Notes: a model not told the origin generated them from the letters alone. Positions 47,296-57,221 are shown, counted from the stretch's first letter. The stretch: DNA of 64,000 nt from Ecytonucleospora hepatopenaei (GCA_026692725.1 JAPMUG010000008.1:62001-126000); one strand, 5' to 3'. Numbers and translations are program-made.

Positions 47296-49327
47296 TTAAT
47301 TATATCCTTTACGTATAAGTATTACTATTAATACAGATAATATTATGAATATAGGCAATAAAATTGATAATGTAATAAATATACGTTTGTTTTTATTAGG
47401 TTTATCATCTTTGTTCTTTTTAAAATTATCCATAAAACTTATTTTTCCTTCTTCATTTTTCCTTTTATTCGGTTTTTCTTTCTTTTTGATCTTTAAACTT
47501 CCTTCGGTTTTATCATGTTCCTTTGGATCATTTTTATATTTTTTGTTTTTTTTTAACTTCTCCAATATATGTTGCTATATCATCTAATTTATTGCTGTTT
47601 ATTATGATTTTAGCATTTTTATCCAATATCTCAACTTCTGTTTGATATGACAATACAGTTTTATCATTGCTATTTATAAAATCAATAAATTGATTAAAAT
47701 TCATATTGACTAGCATATGCCAAAAATTATTGCAGTTAATTACTATTTGTTTTTTACCATAAAAGCAAAAAATATTGAAATTGTGATCATAATTTAAAAG
47801 TATTCCTTTTAATAAATCTCTATTCGAACTATCGAAATAATCACAATACTCATTCATTTCATAATCAAAACTAATAAAGTTAGCCTTAATAATGTCAGGA
47901 TTTTGTTCTTTACTTAAATATGGAACAAATCCAAATGTTTTTTTCTTTTTATCTTCATCAAGTTCTCTTTTTATCAAAAAAACATTATGACCATTTCTGT
48001 TTTTTTCATTCTCAGTTTTCTCAAGATCATCTTCCCATGTACTTTCACAATTTTGCAGCTGTAAATTGCATTTTTCTTTTAATATAAAATTAGTATTTTC
48101 GTTATTTATTTTATATATTTTATTACCACAGGTCAATTCTGTATCTTTTTTTAACATCAATTCTTTAGTTATTAAAAATCTTTTTTTGTTATCTTTGCCA
48201 GGTTTATCCTCAATTGAAATTGTAACAAAACTAAAATCAAATAGGTTTTGGTCCTTTTTAATGCTAGTAATTATTTCATCGTTTAACTTATTATCAAATA
48301 ATTTGTAAACATTATATTTTTCATTAAATATAACATCTTTAATTACAACATCATCTATTATATAACTACTTTTTATATTTGGATTTAAATATTTATCTAA
48401 TAATTGGTAAATGTTTCTATTTTCTAAACATTTGACATCTTTATCATTAATATCCAAAAAAGACACATCAATGGTATTCTCTTGATTGAATTTGCATTTT
48501 ACATTGTAACTCATTTCATCTCTATTTGTATCATTCAAAAATTTCAAAAATTCTTGTATGTCCATAAAAATTGACATAAAACTTTTGTTTGGTAGTTTCT
48601 CAAGAAATTCAGATGAGTCACCTTCATTTTTTTCAATAAAGTTAATTTTGTTTTCTTCTTGTAAAAATACAATTTCATAAAGGTCAGTCTTATTTGAAAT
48701 TTTAAAATTATTTTTCCTCAAAGTAAAAAGGTCGTCTTCCCAAGATATACTAAACTGGTTTAAATCATTTCCATGTAATTTATATAAACTACTGCAATAT
48801 TTATTTTCTTCTTCACTTTCTTCACTTTCTTCTAAATTTTCTCCATCTAATAGAATTTCATTTTTATATAATAAACCCTCAGGCAAATTATTCTTTTTTA
48901 AACAAAATAAATTGTATTTCATAACATCATCATTTTTTATAGCAGAATATTCAGCAAAACCATAATATATTAAAAAATTAGTATCTGTACATTCATCTTT
49001 TTTTAGTTTTTCGTCTAAATATACAAATGGAATGTAATTAACAAAGTATTTTGTATTGTTTAAAAGTTTAAATTCTCTTTTAAGAATAAAAGTGTGTGTA
49101 TTATCATTAACCTTAAAATCAAAAAGAGAAAAATCAGCAACACTATCGCTTTCTGACATTTCCTTTAGTTTTATGTAATATTCATCATTAACATCTTCTA
49201 AGTTATGTTTATCAAAGTCATTCAATTTAAAAATAGTATATTTTTCGTAAAAAGCAATGTCAGATACAACAGCATCAGTATACGTTGTATCACATAATAA
49301 AAAACCAAGTAAATTTAAAATAATCAT
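47296..49327 (-). pseudogene. Two-repeat surface protein split by a frameshift at a poly-A run
   Basis: The first frame (47534-49327) encodes 597 residues: a signal peptide (MIILNLLGFLLC) and two tandem copies of the ectodomain found once in the 17137 gene. It ends at a stop after EVKKKQKI. A second frame (down to 47296) supplies the Lys-rich stalk and C-terminal membrane segment (about 20 residues, ending RKGYN), matching the 17137 protein's end. The second frame has no ATG near its start, only a TTG, so it is not an independent gene. The two join by a one-base change near a run of nine A (minus strand) at about 47549-47557. This could be a real break, a sequencing error or a phase-variable tract. 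Confidence 0.7.
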
Positions 49328-49339
49328 TTTTGTTAAACA

Positions 49340-49412
49340 AGAATATATAAATATATAAATATAAATATATAAATATATAAATATATAAATATAAATATAA
49401 ATATATATAATA
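49340..49412. repeat. ATATAAAT simple repeat
   Basis: About 70 bases of ATATAAAT-type units lie upstream of the surface gene start (minus strand). No coding potential is seen. A CCCTTATT element on the minus strand (AATAAGGGTAAAT near 49432-49444) lies beyond it. Confidence 0.75.
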
Positions 49413-49604
49413 ATATCAAATTATATTATAAATAAGGGTAAATCAATAAATTTTTTATTTTAAAAATGATCAAAAACAAATAGTTAAAATTTATTTAAAA
49501 AATAAAAACTTTATACTTTATAACCAATAAAATACAAAAATATGTTTTTATTAAAAATATCATATTATTTCATAAACTTATCAAAAAAATAATAAATTTA
49601 TTAA

Positions 49605-51614
49605 TTAAAAGTGTTCTACTTCATAAACATATACACCCGTATCCTCATCATAATCTATGTATTTTTTATTTTTATCAGTCTTAAGCCCATAAATGAATCT
49701 TTCTTGCACACCCTTGTTAGGCCAAGTGTCCTGCTTGCCCCTTAAAAAAGTCCCCGTGCTCCTGCTGTAAGCAAACACGTTTTCAATGTATACCTTGGCC
49801 CTCTTGTTGTAGCCCTGTCCTATTTTGCTGTTAACAATAACGTCAGTGTTGTTGATGAGGATGTCACCCAGTGCCTCCCCGTTGAAAACGACGTCCTCCA
49901 GAAATTCAATCCTACCCTTTCCCTCGAATCCAACAACCAGCCTCTTGACCCTCTCCCCCTCCTGCACCTCAGCCGGAATGGTGTAGATGTTGTGTTGGAC
50001 GTATTTCTTAGGAGCCCTGAGCCCCAGTTCCACCGCCGTATCGCGTGCGTCGCGCTGCTTGAAGTGCCTGACCCTAGGGATGTCAGCCACAGCCCTGGGC
50101 CTATGGACCAAAGGCTCAGGAAAAGAAATGCCAGCAACCAAGTAAGGGTCATCATTAGCATTGCTATTATTTAATATATTATTGTTATTATTTAATATAT
50201 TATTGTTATTATTTAATATACTACTATTGATGTTATTATTACTATTATTTAATATATTATTGTTATTAAATAAATTGTTATTATTAGCAGTAATATTATT
50301 TAATAAATTATTATTACTATTATTTAATATATTATCATTATTGTTTTTTATACCAAATGGATTATTACTAATAGTATTATTACTTAATAAATTACTATTA
50401 CTATTATTACCTATTATACTACTATTATTACTAAATGGATTATTATTATTAGTAGTATTACTAAATGGATTATTATTACTTAATAAATTATTATTACCAA
50501 ATATACTATTATTAGCATTACTGTTAGTTGTAGTATTATTACCAAATATACTATTATTATTAGTATTAGTATTATTACTTAATAAATTATTGTTAGTATT
50601 ACCAAATATACTATTAGTATTAGTATTATTACTTAATAAATTATTATTAGTAGTAGTTGTAGTATTACCAAATATACTATTATTATTATTAGTAGTAGTA
50701 GTATTATTATTACCAAATATATTACTGTTACTATTATTAGTAGTAGTATTGCCTAATAAATTATTAGTAGTATTACCAGTACTACTTACACTACCACTGT
50801 TTGTATTCTTCCTCCCTATCTCATAATCCTCTTTCCTCAACTCTTCTATTCCCTTGTCCTTATAGCATACCATTGCTGTTATGTCTGTTATATAGTTGTT
50901 GGTGCCATCTACCTTGGTGAGTGTAGATGCATATGTAGCAGCCTTGGTGCCTTTGCTGGTACTGTATATATTGCTATTTAATAGGCTATTGCTACTGCTA
51001 CCAAATGTATTGTTGTATAAATTATTACTATTATATGTATTACCAAATGTATTATTATTTAATAAACTATTACCAGTATATGTATTATTTGTATTACTAT
51101 TAGTATTATATGTATTACTATTATTATTATATGTATTACTATTATTTGTATTACCAAATGTAAATGGACTACTAGTAGTATTAGTCTTATTATATGTATT
51201 AGTACTATTCCATAGATTAGTGTTACTATTAGTGTTACTATTAGTATTATATGTGTTAGTATTATTTAATGGTACTATTGCTGTTGTTGGTTTATTACCA
51301 AATGGACTAAAAGTATTACTACTGTTATTATATGTATTACTATTTATATTACTATTTATATTATTACCAAATCCAAATGTGTTAGTATTAGTATTGGTAT
51401 TAGTATTAGTGTTAGTATTGGTATTAAATGTATTGCTATTAAATGTATTAGTGTTACTATTCATACCAAATGGATTATTATTATTTGTATTATTGGTATT
51501 ACTACCAAATGGACTATTAGTATTAGTATTGGTGTTAGTGTTATTTGTGCTAAATCCAAATGGTTTATTTTTATTTTGGTTATTAGTATTCCATGAATTA
51601 TAATTATTAAACAT
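49605..51614 (-). CDS. NUP98: Nup98-type FG nucleoporin ending at the autoproteolysis site
   Basis: This 669-residue nuclear-pore protein has an N-terminal Asn/Thr-rich FG region (about 1-505, many FG, PFG and NPFG units) and a C-terminal autoproteolytic domain (about 515-669). The domain shows DDPYLVAGISF, V-x-x-F-x-x-x-x-x-G-x-I-E-F and the end VYVYEVEHF. In other eukaryotes the domain ends in His-Phe and is cut before Ser, releasing Nup96 or a short peptide. Here a stop codon follows the Phe directly. FG-region codons are almost all AAT, ATA and ACT, while the C-terminal domain (49620-50155) is strikingly G+C-rich. Confidence 0.88.
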   Translation of the reverse strand: MFNNYNSWNTNNQNKNKPFGFSTNNTNTNTNTNSPFGSNTNNTNNNNPFGMNSNTNTFNSNTFNTNTNTNTNTNTNTNTFGFGNNINSNINSNTYNNSSNTFSPFGNKPTTAIVPLNNTNTYNTNSNTNSNTNLWNSTNTYNKTNTTSSPFTFGNTNNSNTYNNNSNTYNTNSNTNNTYTGNSLLNNNTFGNTYNSNNLYNNTFGSSSNSLLNSNIYSTSKGTKAATYASTLTKVDGTNNYITDITAMVCYKDKGIEELRKEDYEIGRKNTNSGSVSSTGNTTNNLLGNTTTNNSNSNIFGNNNTTTTNNNNSIFGNTTTTTNNNLLSNNTNTNSIFGNTNNNLLSNNTNTNNNSIFGNNTTTNSNANNSIFGNNNLLSNNNPFSNTTNNNNPFSNNSSIIGNNSNSNLLSNNTISNNPFGIKNNNDNILNNSNNNLLNNITANNNNLFNNNNILNNSNNNINSSILNNNNNILNNNNNILNNSNANDDPYLVAGISFPEPLVHRPRAVADIPRVRHFKQRDARDTAVELGLRAPKKYVQHNIYTIPAEVQEGERVKRLVVGFEGKGRIEFLEDVVFNGEALGDILINNTDVIVNSKIGQGYNKRAKVYIENVFAYSRSTGTFLRGKQDTWPNKGVQERFIYGLKTDKNKKYIDYDEDTGVYVYEVEHF

Positions 51615-51940
51615 TATTATATTGTATTGTGTATTATATTATAATGTATTATTATATTATTATACTATATTATTATAATGTGTTATACTATATTATATTA
51701 TATTATTATACTATATTATATTATATTAGTTATACTATTATATTATTATAATGTAAAATATTTTATATAATTCTATAAGGGTTAAATATAAAATATATTT
51801 ATATGGGAATATTTATATAAATTATTTTATTGTTATATATTTTATTTATACTATACTATACTTATATAATATATTATTTATATTATACTATACTTATTGT
51901 ATATTTTATTTAAATCCATTTTTATCCATATTTTACTATT
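51615..51940. other. A+T-only spacer between NUP98 and TOA2
   Basis: This 326-base spacer is made largely of TATTATA-type sequence (51615-51765) with no gene. AGGGTTAAATAT near 51778-51790 is, on the minus strand, ATATTTAACCCT, a possible CCC element for NUP98 about 165 bases upstream of its ATG. Nothing else is recognised. Confidence 0.5.
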
Positions 51941-52282
51941 TTACTGCTTTGCTTTTCTTTTTCTTCTCCCTCCTTCTGCTGACATGTCTGCATCACATGC
52001 TACTATGCGGCTGTATGGCAGTGTGTAGTACGAATTGTTTATCGACACCAGAAGGTTCTTGCACAGGAACTTCCACACTCCGTCCACGTTGTTGTAGGTC
52101 AGCGCTTTCCCTTTGAACCCTATTGTGTTCGACACTTTCTCAAACACTCGGGGTATTACCTTGTCAAACTTCTCTAATATCACATTTGCTTGCTCTACTG
52201 TTATTGCATTTGTTTTTACTTTCTCATCTACTGTTTCTAGTAGGGCACGGCCTACTATTGTTGAACGATAGAATTCATACAT
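51941..52282 (-). CDS. TOA2: TFIIA small (gamma) subunit
   Basis: This 113-residue general transcription factor subunit stabilises TBP on promoters. It opens MYEFYRSTIVGRALLETVDE, matching the Y-x-x-Y-R-x-x-x-x-G-x-x-L-x-x-x-L-D-E start of TFIIA gamma. FDKVIPRVFE and K-A-L-T-Y-N-N-V-D-G-V-W-K-F follow, and the protein closes with RIVACDAD. A short basic tail (GGRRKRKAKQ) follows the usual end. Length matches the family (about 109-122). The gene is more G+C-rich than the A+T-only spacer beside it. Confidence 0.95.
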   Translation of the reverse strand: MYEFYRSTIVGRALLETVDEKVKTNAITVEQANVILEKFDKVIPRVFEKVSNTIGFKGKALTYNNVDGVWKFLCKNLLVSINNSYYTLPYSRIVACDADMSAEGGRRKRKAKQ

Positions 52283-52390
52283 TTTAAATTAAGGATTAAA
52301 AATATTTATATAAAAATATTATGTTATTAGGTAATGATTATAATATAATACTATTAAATAAAATAATTACATCACAATTTTATTATATGC

Positions 52391-52933
52391 TTATATTTCC
52401 TTTACTTTTTTCTTTTTTACTGTTACCTTGATTTTTGTTTTATTCACTTTTGAACATGGTAATCTTTTAGTGCTTGTATGGGATGATGATCCATAATTAT
52501 TTTCAGTTGATACTTTATCTAAACTATTAAAAAAACTAGAATAAAGATCATTTGTATCAGAATCCTCAAATTTATGTTTTCTTTTATGTTGTGTTTTTGG
52601 ATTTGATTTGAATGAACTTTCTTCACTATTTAAAATTTTTAAAATTTTCTTTAGGGTAGATTTTGTTAAAGATTTAGTAGATGAATTATCATCTAATATT
52701 CTACTTAAACTTTCTGAAAAATTATTCTTTGATTCAGTTTGTATCGACGCATTTTTAACAGTTTTAAGGTCATCCATTACTATTGGTGTGTTTTTTTCTA
52801 CTGAATTATTTAAATCTTTTTTTGTATCTTTTATTGGTTCAGATTGAGTGGAATATATTTCTTTTCTAGAGTTATGTGTTAATTGACAAAAAACACATTT
52901 AAACATTAAAAAGCATATAACAAAAAACATCAT
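52391..52933 (-). CDS. Secreted Ser/Lys-rich hypothetical protein
   Basis: This 180-residue protein has a clear signal peptide (MMFFVICFLMFKCVFC, residues 1-16). The mature part is rich in Ser, Lys, Thr and Asp, likely disordered, and ends in a Lys/Val-rich basic stretch (KIKVTVKKKKVKEI). There is no membrane anchor and no known motif. The strongly basic C-terminus could bind nucleic acid or another polyanion. Its function is unknown. It is likely exported. Confidence 0.6.
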   Translation of the reverse strand: MMFFVICFLMFKCVFCQLTHNSRKEIYSTQSEPIKDTKKDLNNSVEKNTPIVMDDLKTVKNASIQTESKNNFSESLSRILDDNSSTKSLTKSTLKKILKILNSEESSFKSNPKTQHKRKHKFEDSDTNDLYSSFFNSLDKVSTENNYGSSSHTSTKRLPCSKVNKTKIKVTVKKKKVKEI

Positions 52934-53088
52934 ATAAAATATGGTTATTATTGAAAATAAATTTAAATATCAAAAAAATAAACATTTCATTAAAAATGAT
53001 AAATGTAAATAAAAAGCAAAAATATGTGATAAAACATAAAATTAAAACTTAAACTACAATTTTAAAAAAAAACTTTTCTGACAAAAAA

Positions 53089-53162
53089 CGGTGCTGGTGG
53101 GTCTCGAACCCACAACCTCCCGATTAACAGTCGGACGCGCTAACCTATTGCGCCACAGTACC
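53089..53162 (-). tRNA. tRNA-Asn (GTT anticodon)
   Basis: The minus strand reads GGTACTGTGGCGCAATAGG at the 5' end. The acceptor GGTACTG pairs with CAGCACC except for one A-C mismatch, the anticodon loop is CTGTTAA (anticodon GTT) and the T arm is GTGGG TTCGAGA CCCAC. The discriminator is G. It has 74 bases and no intron. Confidence 0.92.
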
Positions 53163-53286
53163 TGTTTTAATGACAAATTTACAATATGATTAGTTTACGA
53201 CTAATATTTAAAAACACTTTTTTCCATAATATTTACAAAAATATAAAAGTTTTATTGCTACAGAAACATTTTTATATAAAATTTTA

Positions 53287-53847
53287 TTAAAATTCATTTG
53301 ATCCTGTTGCGTCTCTACAAGCTTCAATTAATTTTTTATCATGAGCCTGAATAAAATCCATAGGACTGTATCTTTTTAAAACTTCTCCTTGGCTACTTAT
53401 TAAAAAACTACTAAAATTCCATTTTATTGAATTTGTTAGCCATCCACCTTTTTCATTTGTTAAAAATTCATAAACTGGATGTATGTGTTCACCCTTGACT
53501 TGTATGGGCTCTGTTAATATCACTCTTTTTATTTCCTTAACGTGTTGGTGCTGAATATCCGTGCTGCTGCTAATGTTTTCTTTCTTTATGCCCATTTTAT
53601 CCGATACAAAATCAGCAATGTCTTCTGGATGATCATGCTCCTGATTTAAGAACTGTTTGCAAGGGCATAGAACGAAAATAACATTTTGATGTTCATGATA
53701 TATTGTTTTCATTCTTTCATATGATGAATTAGATAAACCACACTTTGACGCCACATTTACCACGATAATAACCATCCCTTTAAATTGTTTAAAACTGAAT
53801 GTTTTACCCTTGTAATCTCTCATTTCAAAATCATAAATGTTTTTCAT
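53287..53847 (-). CDS. Glutathione peroxidase-family peroxidase
   Basis: This 186-residue thiol peroxidase reduces hydroperoxides using thioredoxin or glutathione. The peroxidatic Cys lies in VNVASKCGLS (about residue 36). The catalytic Gln segment is CPCKQFLNQEHD (about 70), and the Trp-Asn segment is IKWNFSSFLI (about 147). The Cys form, not selenocysteine, is used. The stretch between residues 85 and 125 is more divergent than usual, with a His-rich segment. The CCC element (TTTACCCATTG) lies about 15-20 bases before the ATG. Cytosolic location is assumed, as no targeting signal is seen. Confidence 0.88.
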   Translation of the reverse strand: MKNIYDFEMRDYKGKTFSFKQFKGMVIIVVNVASKCGLSNSSYERMKTIYHEHQNVIFVLCPCKQFLNQEHDHPEDIADFVSDKMGIKKENISSSTDIQHQHVKEIKRVILTEPIQVKGEHIHPVYEFLTNEKGGWLTNSIKWNFSSFLISSQGEVLKRYSPMDFIQAHDKKLIEACRDATGSNEF

Positions 53848-53871
53848 TTAAATAACAATGGGTAAATAAAT

Positions 53872-55389
53872 TTATTTTTTAGTAATGTTTTTTCTATATT
53901 TATTTTTGATTATGTCTATAATTTCATTAGGCTTAAGAATTCTATCACTACTTAAAATCAATTCAATACCCAATGCTTCGCTTAAATCATATGCCAGTCT
54001 ACATTCTTCGACTGTTAAACCATTCTTAACATAAACAACCACTTTTTTTCTATTTACATTTTTCTTTTTTACCGTTAACATGCTCGTTTTTCTCAGACTA
54101 AAAGGCACTTCCTTTTGTTTTTTAGGTTGTAAATTGTTTACTTTCACCAAAAACGATTTAAAATCAGAAACCAAACAATCATTTATTATGTCGGTTAAAA
54201 ATGGTTCAAATCTGCTTATTTCATACTGGTAGTCTTTTTCTACTGTTCTTGTGTACTTATTTGATAAATCTACCCTGCAATCTATATCTTCTGCCAAAAA
54301 CCCACTTTGTTTTAAAATCGACTGCTCTGTTATTGTTAAACTTACGTTTTTAAACTTTATCAAATACAAAAGACGTAATTTATCTGTTTTCTGGAGACGA
54401 GTTGATGCCAATAAATCAAATAAAAAAGATAAATCTATGCTAATTTTTTTGTTTTCTTTTTTACCTGTAGCCAAAATCAATTCTGCTTCTATCAAACAAT
54501 TAAAGTTTACATCATCAGACAAAACTTCTTGCAAATAATTTAACCTGGCAAACGCTTCTTTTAAATAGTTTGAATATTTTTCAATTGATTTTTTTAATTT
54601 TATATTTTCAGGCGCATCCAAAACCATTTTACTTAATTCACTTGTGCTAAGTTTTTTATCAAGCTGTTCCATATTTTCATTCAGCTTGTTAATATTATAT
54701 TGAAGTATTTTTTGAATATCTGCCATATGCCTATATCTCAACTCTTTGTACAATTTAGATCCATCATCAAAATTTTCATTTGTTTCTGAATAAATTTCAC
54801 TAATCATCGATTTGAATGTAAAAAAATGCATTAATGGCGTAAATAAATCAAAACTTCTATCTAAAATTAAAAAATCTCCCAAAATATCATTTTCACTAAA
54901 TTCAGAAAATTGAGGTGTTTCTTTAATACATGGCATTTTAAAAATTGTAAATTTTGTGTCTATTAAATATTCTGCTGATTTAATGCAATTTTTGAAACTC
55001 GAAACAAAAATTCTTTCTTCATTTACATTAGCGTTAAAATTTAATGTTTTTGTTTTGATTAATTTGTTAAGTGATCTTTTATCATCCTTTTCCTCCAAAA
55101 TTATGACCGTAGTTTTTGAAAATATTTTGTTGTTAAACTCCGTGTTTATCTTTGCATAGTTTTCATCTGTTCCTAAGACGAAATAAACTGCAGGAAAATC
55201 CCATTCAGGTTTTTCCGCGTTTATTAAGAAAGCTTCGGAAATAGAATATCCATTTAATTCACTTTTTGAAAACAAATCCACCATGATCTCACCAGCTGCT
55301 TTATCATATACAAGTACAGACCAGTCAGCGTTATAGATTGTTAAAACATCTTTAACTATTTTCTTTTTTAACATTTCTTTTATATTCAT
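53872..55389 (-). CDS. Sec1/Munc18-family protein, probably Sly1
   Basis: This 505-residue SM protein guides SNARE assembly in vesicle fusion. Family blocks are YNADWSVLVYDKAAG (domain 1), DFPAVYFVLGTDENYAKI, and the hallmark D-F-L-I-L-D-R-S-F-D-L-F-T-P-L-M-H with F-T-F-K-S-M (domain 2/3 boundary, about residue 172-190). TDKLRLLYLI follows, and VVVYVKNGLTVEECRLAYDL closes the fold. Ile/Val-Pro-Ala-x-Y-F-V-x-x-T-x-E-N wording is closest to Sly1 (ER-Golgi), but Sec1 or Vps45 cannot be excluded by eye. It is shorter than most SM proteins (about 600). TTTTGACCCTGTATAAATG marks the start. Confidence 0.8.
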   Translation of the reverse strand: MNIKEMLKKKIVKDVLTIYNADWSVLVYDKAAGEIMVDLFSKSELNGYSISEAFLINAEKPEWDFPAVYFVLGTDENYAKINTEFNNKIFSKTTVIILEEKDDKRSLNKLIKTKTLNFNANVNEERIFVSSFKNCIKSAEYLIDTKFTIFKMPCIKETPQFSEFSENDILGDFLILDRSFDLFTPLMHFFTFKSMISEIYSETNENFDDGSKLYKELRYRHMADIQKILQYNINKLNENMEQLDKKLSTSELSKMVLDAPENIKLKKSIEKYSNYLKEAFARLNYLQEVLSDDVNFNCLIEAELILATGKKENKKISIDLSFLFDLLASTRLQKTDKLRLLYLIKFKNVSLTITEQSILKQSGFLAEDIDCRVDLSNKYTRTVEKDYQYEISRFEPFLTDIINDCLVSDFKSFLVKVNNLQPKKQKEVPFSLRKTSMLTVKKKNVNRKKVVVYVKNGLTVEECRLAYDLSEALGIELILSSDRILKPNEIIDIIKNKYRKNITKK

Positions 55390-55418
55390 TTATACAGGGT
55401 CAAAAACAAATAAACAAT

Positions 55419-56387
55419 TTATTTATGGTTATTTTTTAGTTCAAAGTAACTTGTCAATTCTTCCACAGTTCTGACTTCACATGGAACATCTTTTTTTAAA
55501 TACTTTCCAATTTTATTAACAAAAAGTTCATTTTTCTTTTTACTAGACTTAATAAATGCATCTTCATCAAAAAATTCTTTTTTATCTTTGTTTTTGTTAA
55601 TTTTAAACTTAAATTTAGTTGCTTCATAGCATGTTAAAAAAGTCTTTAACTCGTTAATTGCTGTATTTACAATTTTAAAAGTATCATTTTGTGGTATTTT
55701 GTTTATTTCAATCCAAAATATTTTTTGAATTTCATTTTTACATTTTGGTTCAAACTTAATACTTTCCGGTACATTAAAAACCAAATAAAATGTTAATTTA
55801 TCAAAAACTGTAAATTGAAAATTAGTAATTTTGCTACTAACATCATATCCAATTTCTTCAAGTGTTTCCCTTATTGCACATTCCTTTCCGCTTTCATTCA
55901 AATTCTTCTTCCCTTTAGGTAAAGCCATATTTGATTTCTTCTTTTGTTTAATCACAAGAATCTTTTTTCCATCTTCTGAAAATATACATGTGCCATAAAC
56001 AAGAATATTTTGTTTAAATTTTTTAAAACTGTCATATTCCTTATGAAATTTTGAAAGCACAGAATTAATGTCAATAAAAATTGTTTTAAATATGTTTGTG
56101 TTTGTAATATCTTCCTTTTCTAAAATATTTCTTATTTCAAAAATAATTTCCTTTTTGTTTTTGTCAAATTTGTCAAAATAACCACAATATTTCATTAAAA
56201 ACATTGAAAAAAGCTTAAATGGAATGTATTCCATTCCATATTCATCACATGCACACCAATATGCTTCTTCTAATACAAATAAATAATCTTTCCCACATAG
56301 TAAAAAGTTTAAATTTCCTTCAATATATTTTTTAGATAAAATTTCCAAAACTCTTAAAATTTTGTCTGTTTCACTTTTTTTATTCAT
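55419..56387 (-). CDS. DCP2: mRNA decapping enzyme Dcp2 (Nudix hydrolase)
   Basis: This 322-residue protein removes the m7G cap from mRNA. An N-terminal helical regulatory domain (about 8-85: RVLEILSKKYIEG, EEAYWCACDEYG) matches the Dcp2 box A region. The Nudix box is complete: GKKNLNESGKECAIRETLEEIG (about 167-188), with the R-E-x-x-E-E-x-G core, preceded by A-L-P-K-G-K. A basic box-B-like helix follows the fold. The long Pro-rich tail of yeast Dcp2 is missing. The frame extends to a TTG at 56390; the ATG at 56387 is used. It is separated by 29 bases from the SM-protein start. Confidence 0.85.
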   Translation of the reverse strand: MNKKSETDKILRVLEILSKKYIEGNLNFLLCGKDYLFVLEEAYWCACDEYGMEYIPFKLFSMFLMKYCGYFDKFDKNKKEIIFEIRNILEKEDITNTNIFKTIFIDINSVLSKFHKEYDSFKKFKQNILVYGTCIFSEDGKKILVIKQKKKSNMALPKGKKNLNESGKECAIRETLEEIGYDVSSKITNFQFTVFDKLTFYLVFNVPESIKFEPKCKNEIQKIFWIEINKIPQNDTFKIVNTAINELKTFLTCYEATKFKFKINKNKDKKEFFDEDAFIKSSKKKNELFVNKIGKYLKKDVPCEVRTVEELTSYFELKNNHK

Positions 56388-56609
56388 CAAAATTTAAATT
56401 TAAAGCAAGAAATTTAAAATTATAAAACTAACAAATATTATAAAATTATAAAATCAACAAAATTATAAAATTATAAAATTGGGGTGTAAAAGTAATTAAT
56501 TTTTTATAAATAGAGTTTAATGACAATAAAATATGATTAAAAACAATATTAGTTATTAATAATAATGCTCAAATTTAATAAAAACAATCATTGCCAAGAA
56601 TATAACAGG

Positions 56610-57221
56610 TTAACAACAAAAAAAATTTTTATGTTTAGGCGGATTTTCTTTTTTTAAAATGTCTTTGATTATAACATCAAAAATTTCTTTAATATTAAAA
56701 TCAACAACAACAGAAACACCCCCTCTTCCAATAACATTCATTTCTTTTCCCAAAAGTTTTCCTTCCTCAAAACTAACTTCCTCACAAACACCAAGTTTAT
56801 CTGTTTTTGTCGCACAAATCAAAACTTTGACGCCTTTTTTACCTTTTCTTTTAATAATGTCTGAAAAAACATGTTGTGCTTCATAAAATCCCTCTCTGTT
56901 GTCTATTGCATACATAAGAACCACATAATCAGAAACTGGAATTGTTAGGTCTCTTAATCTGGTGTATTCTTTATGACAGCTAGGGTCAAAAAATCTCAAA
57001 TATACATTTTTCTCTTCATTGTGATATATCTTTATAGTGCTCTTGTTTGTTTTTTTATTTTCAATTGCGCGGGACATAATTTCCGTGTTTTCCTTCTTAC
57101 CATAAATAAACTTGTTTAAAAGAGACGTTTTTCCACATCCATATGCACCAAGCAGCGTTACTTGATAAACTTTATCTTTGTTTTTTAAAACTAAATCATC
57201 ATATGTTTTATAATTTTCCAT
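56610..57221 (-). CDS. Divergent Ras-superfamily small GTPase
   Basis: This 203-residue protein has a Ras-like fold. G1 is GAYGCGKTSLL (about residue 25). G3 is degenerate: DPSCHKEY replaces D-T-A-G-Q-E, so the catalytic Gln is missing and the Gly is changed. G4 is ATKTDKLG, and the C-terminus ends FFCC, a prenylation motif of Rab type. An unusually long switch I region is rich in Lys, Thr and Asn. It could be a Rab- or Rho-like GTPase with slow hydrolysis. The subfamily cannot be set by eye. The start has CCCTAAAAAATG. Confidence 0.72.
   Translation of the reverse strand: MENYKTYDDLVLKNKDKVYQVTLLGAYGCGKTSLLNKFIYGKKENTEIMSRAIENKKTNKSTIKIYHNEEKNVYLRFFDPSCHKEYTRLRDLTIPVSDYVVLMYAIDNREGFYEAQHVFSDIIKRKGKKGVKVLICATKTDKLGVCEEVSFEEGKLLGKEMNVIGRGGVSVVVDFNIKEIFDVIIKDILKKENPPKHKNFFCC

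Noticed and set aside
47296..47565. Independent 89-residue membrane protein
   Set aside because: It has no ATG, begins inside the preceding gene, and matches the C-terminal stalk and anchor of the 17137 paralog, so it is the tail of the frameshifted gene.
50161..51603. Long plus-strand Leu/Val-rich frames opposite NUP98
   Set aside because: They are complementary readings of AAT/ATA-rich FG-repeat codons. The NUP98 frame has clear family motifs on the minus strand.
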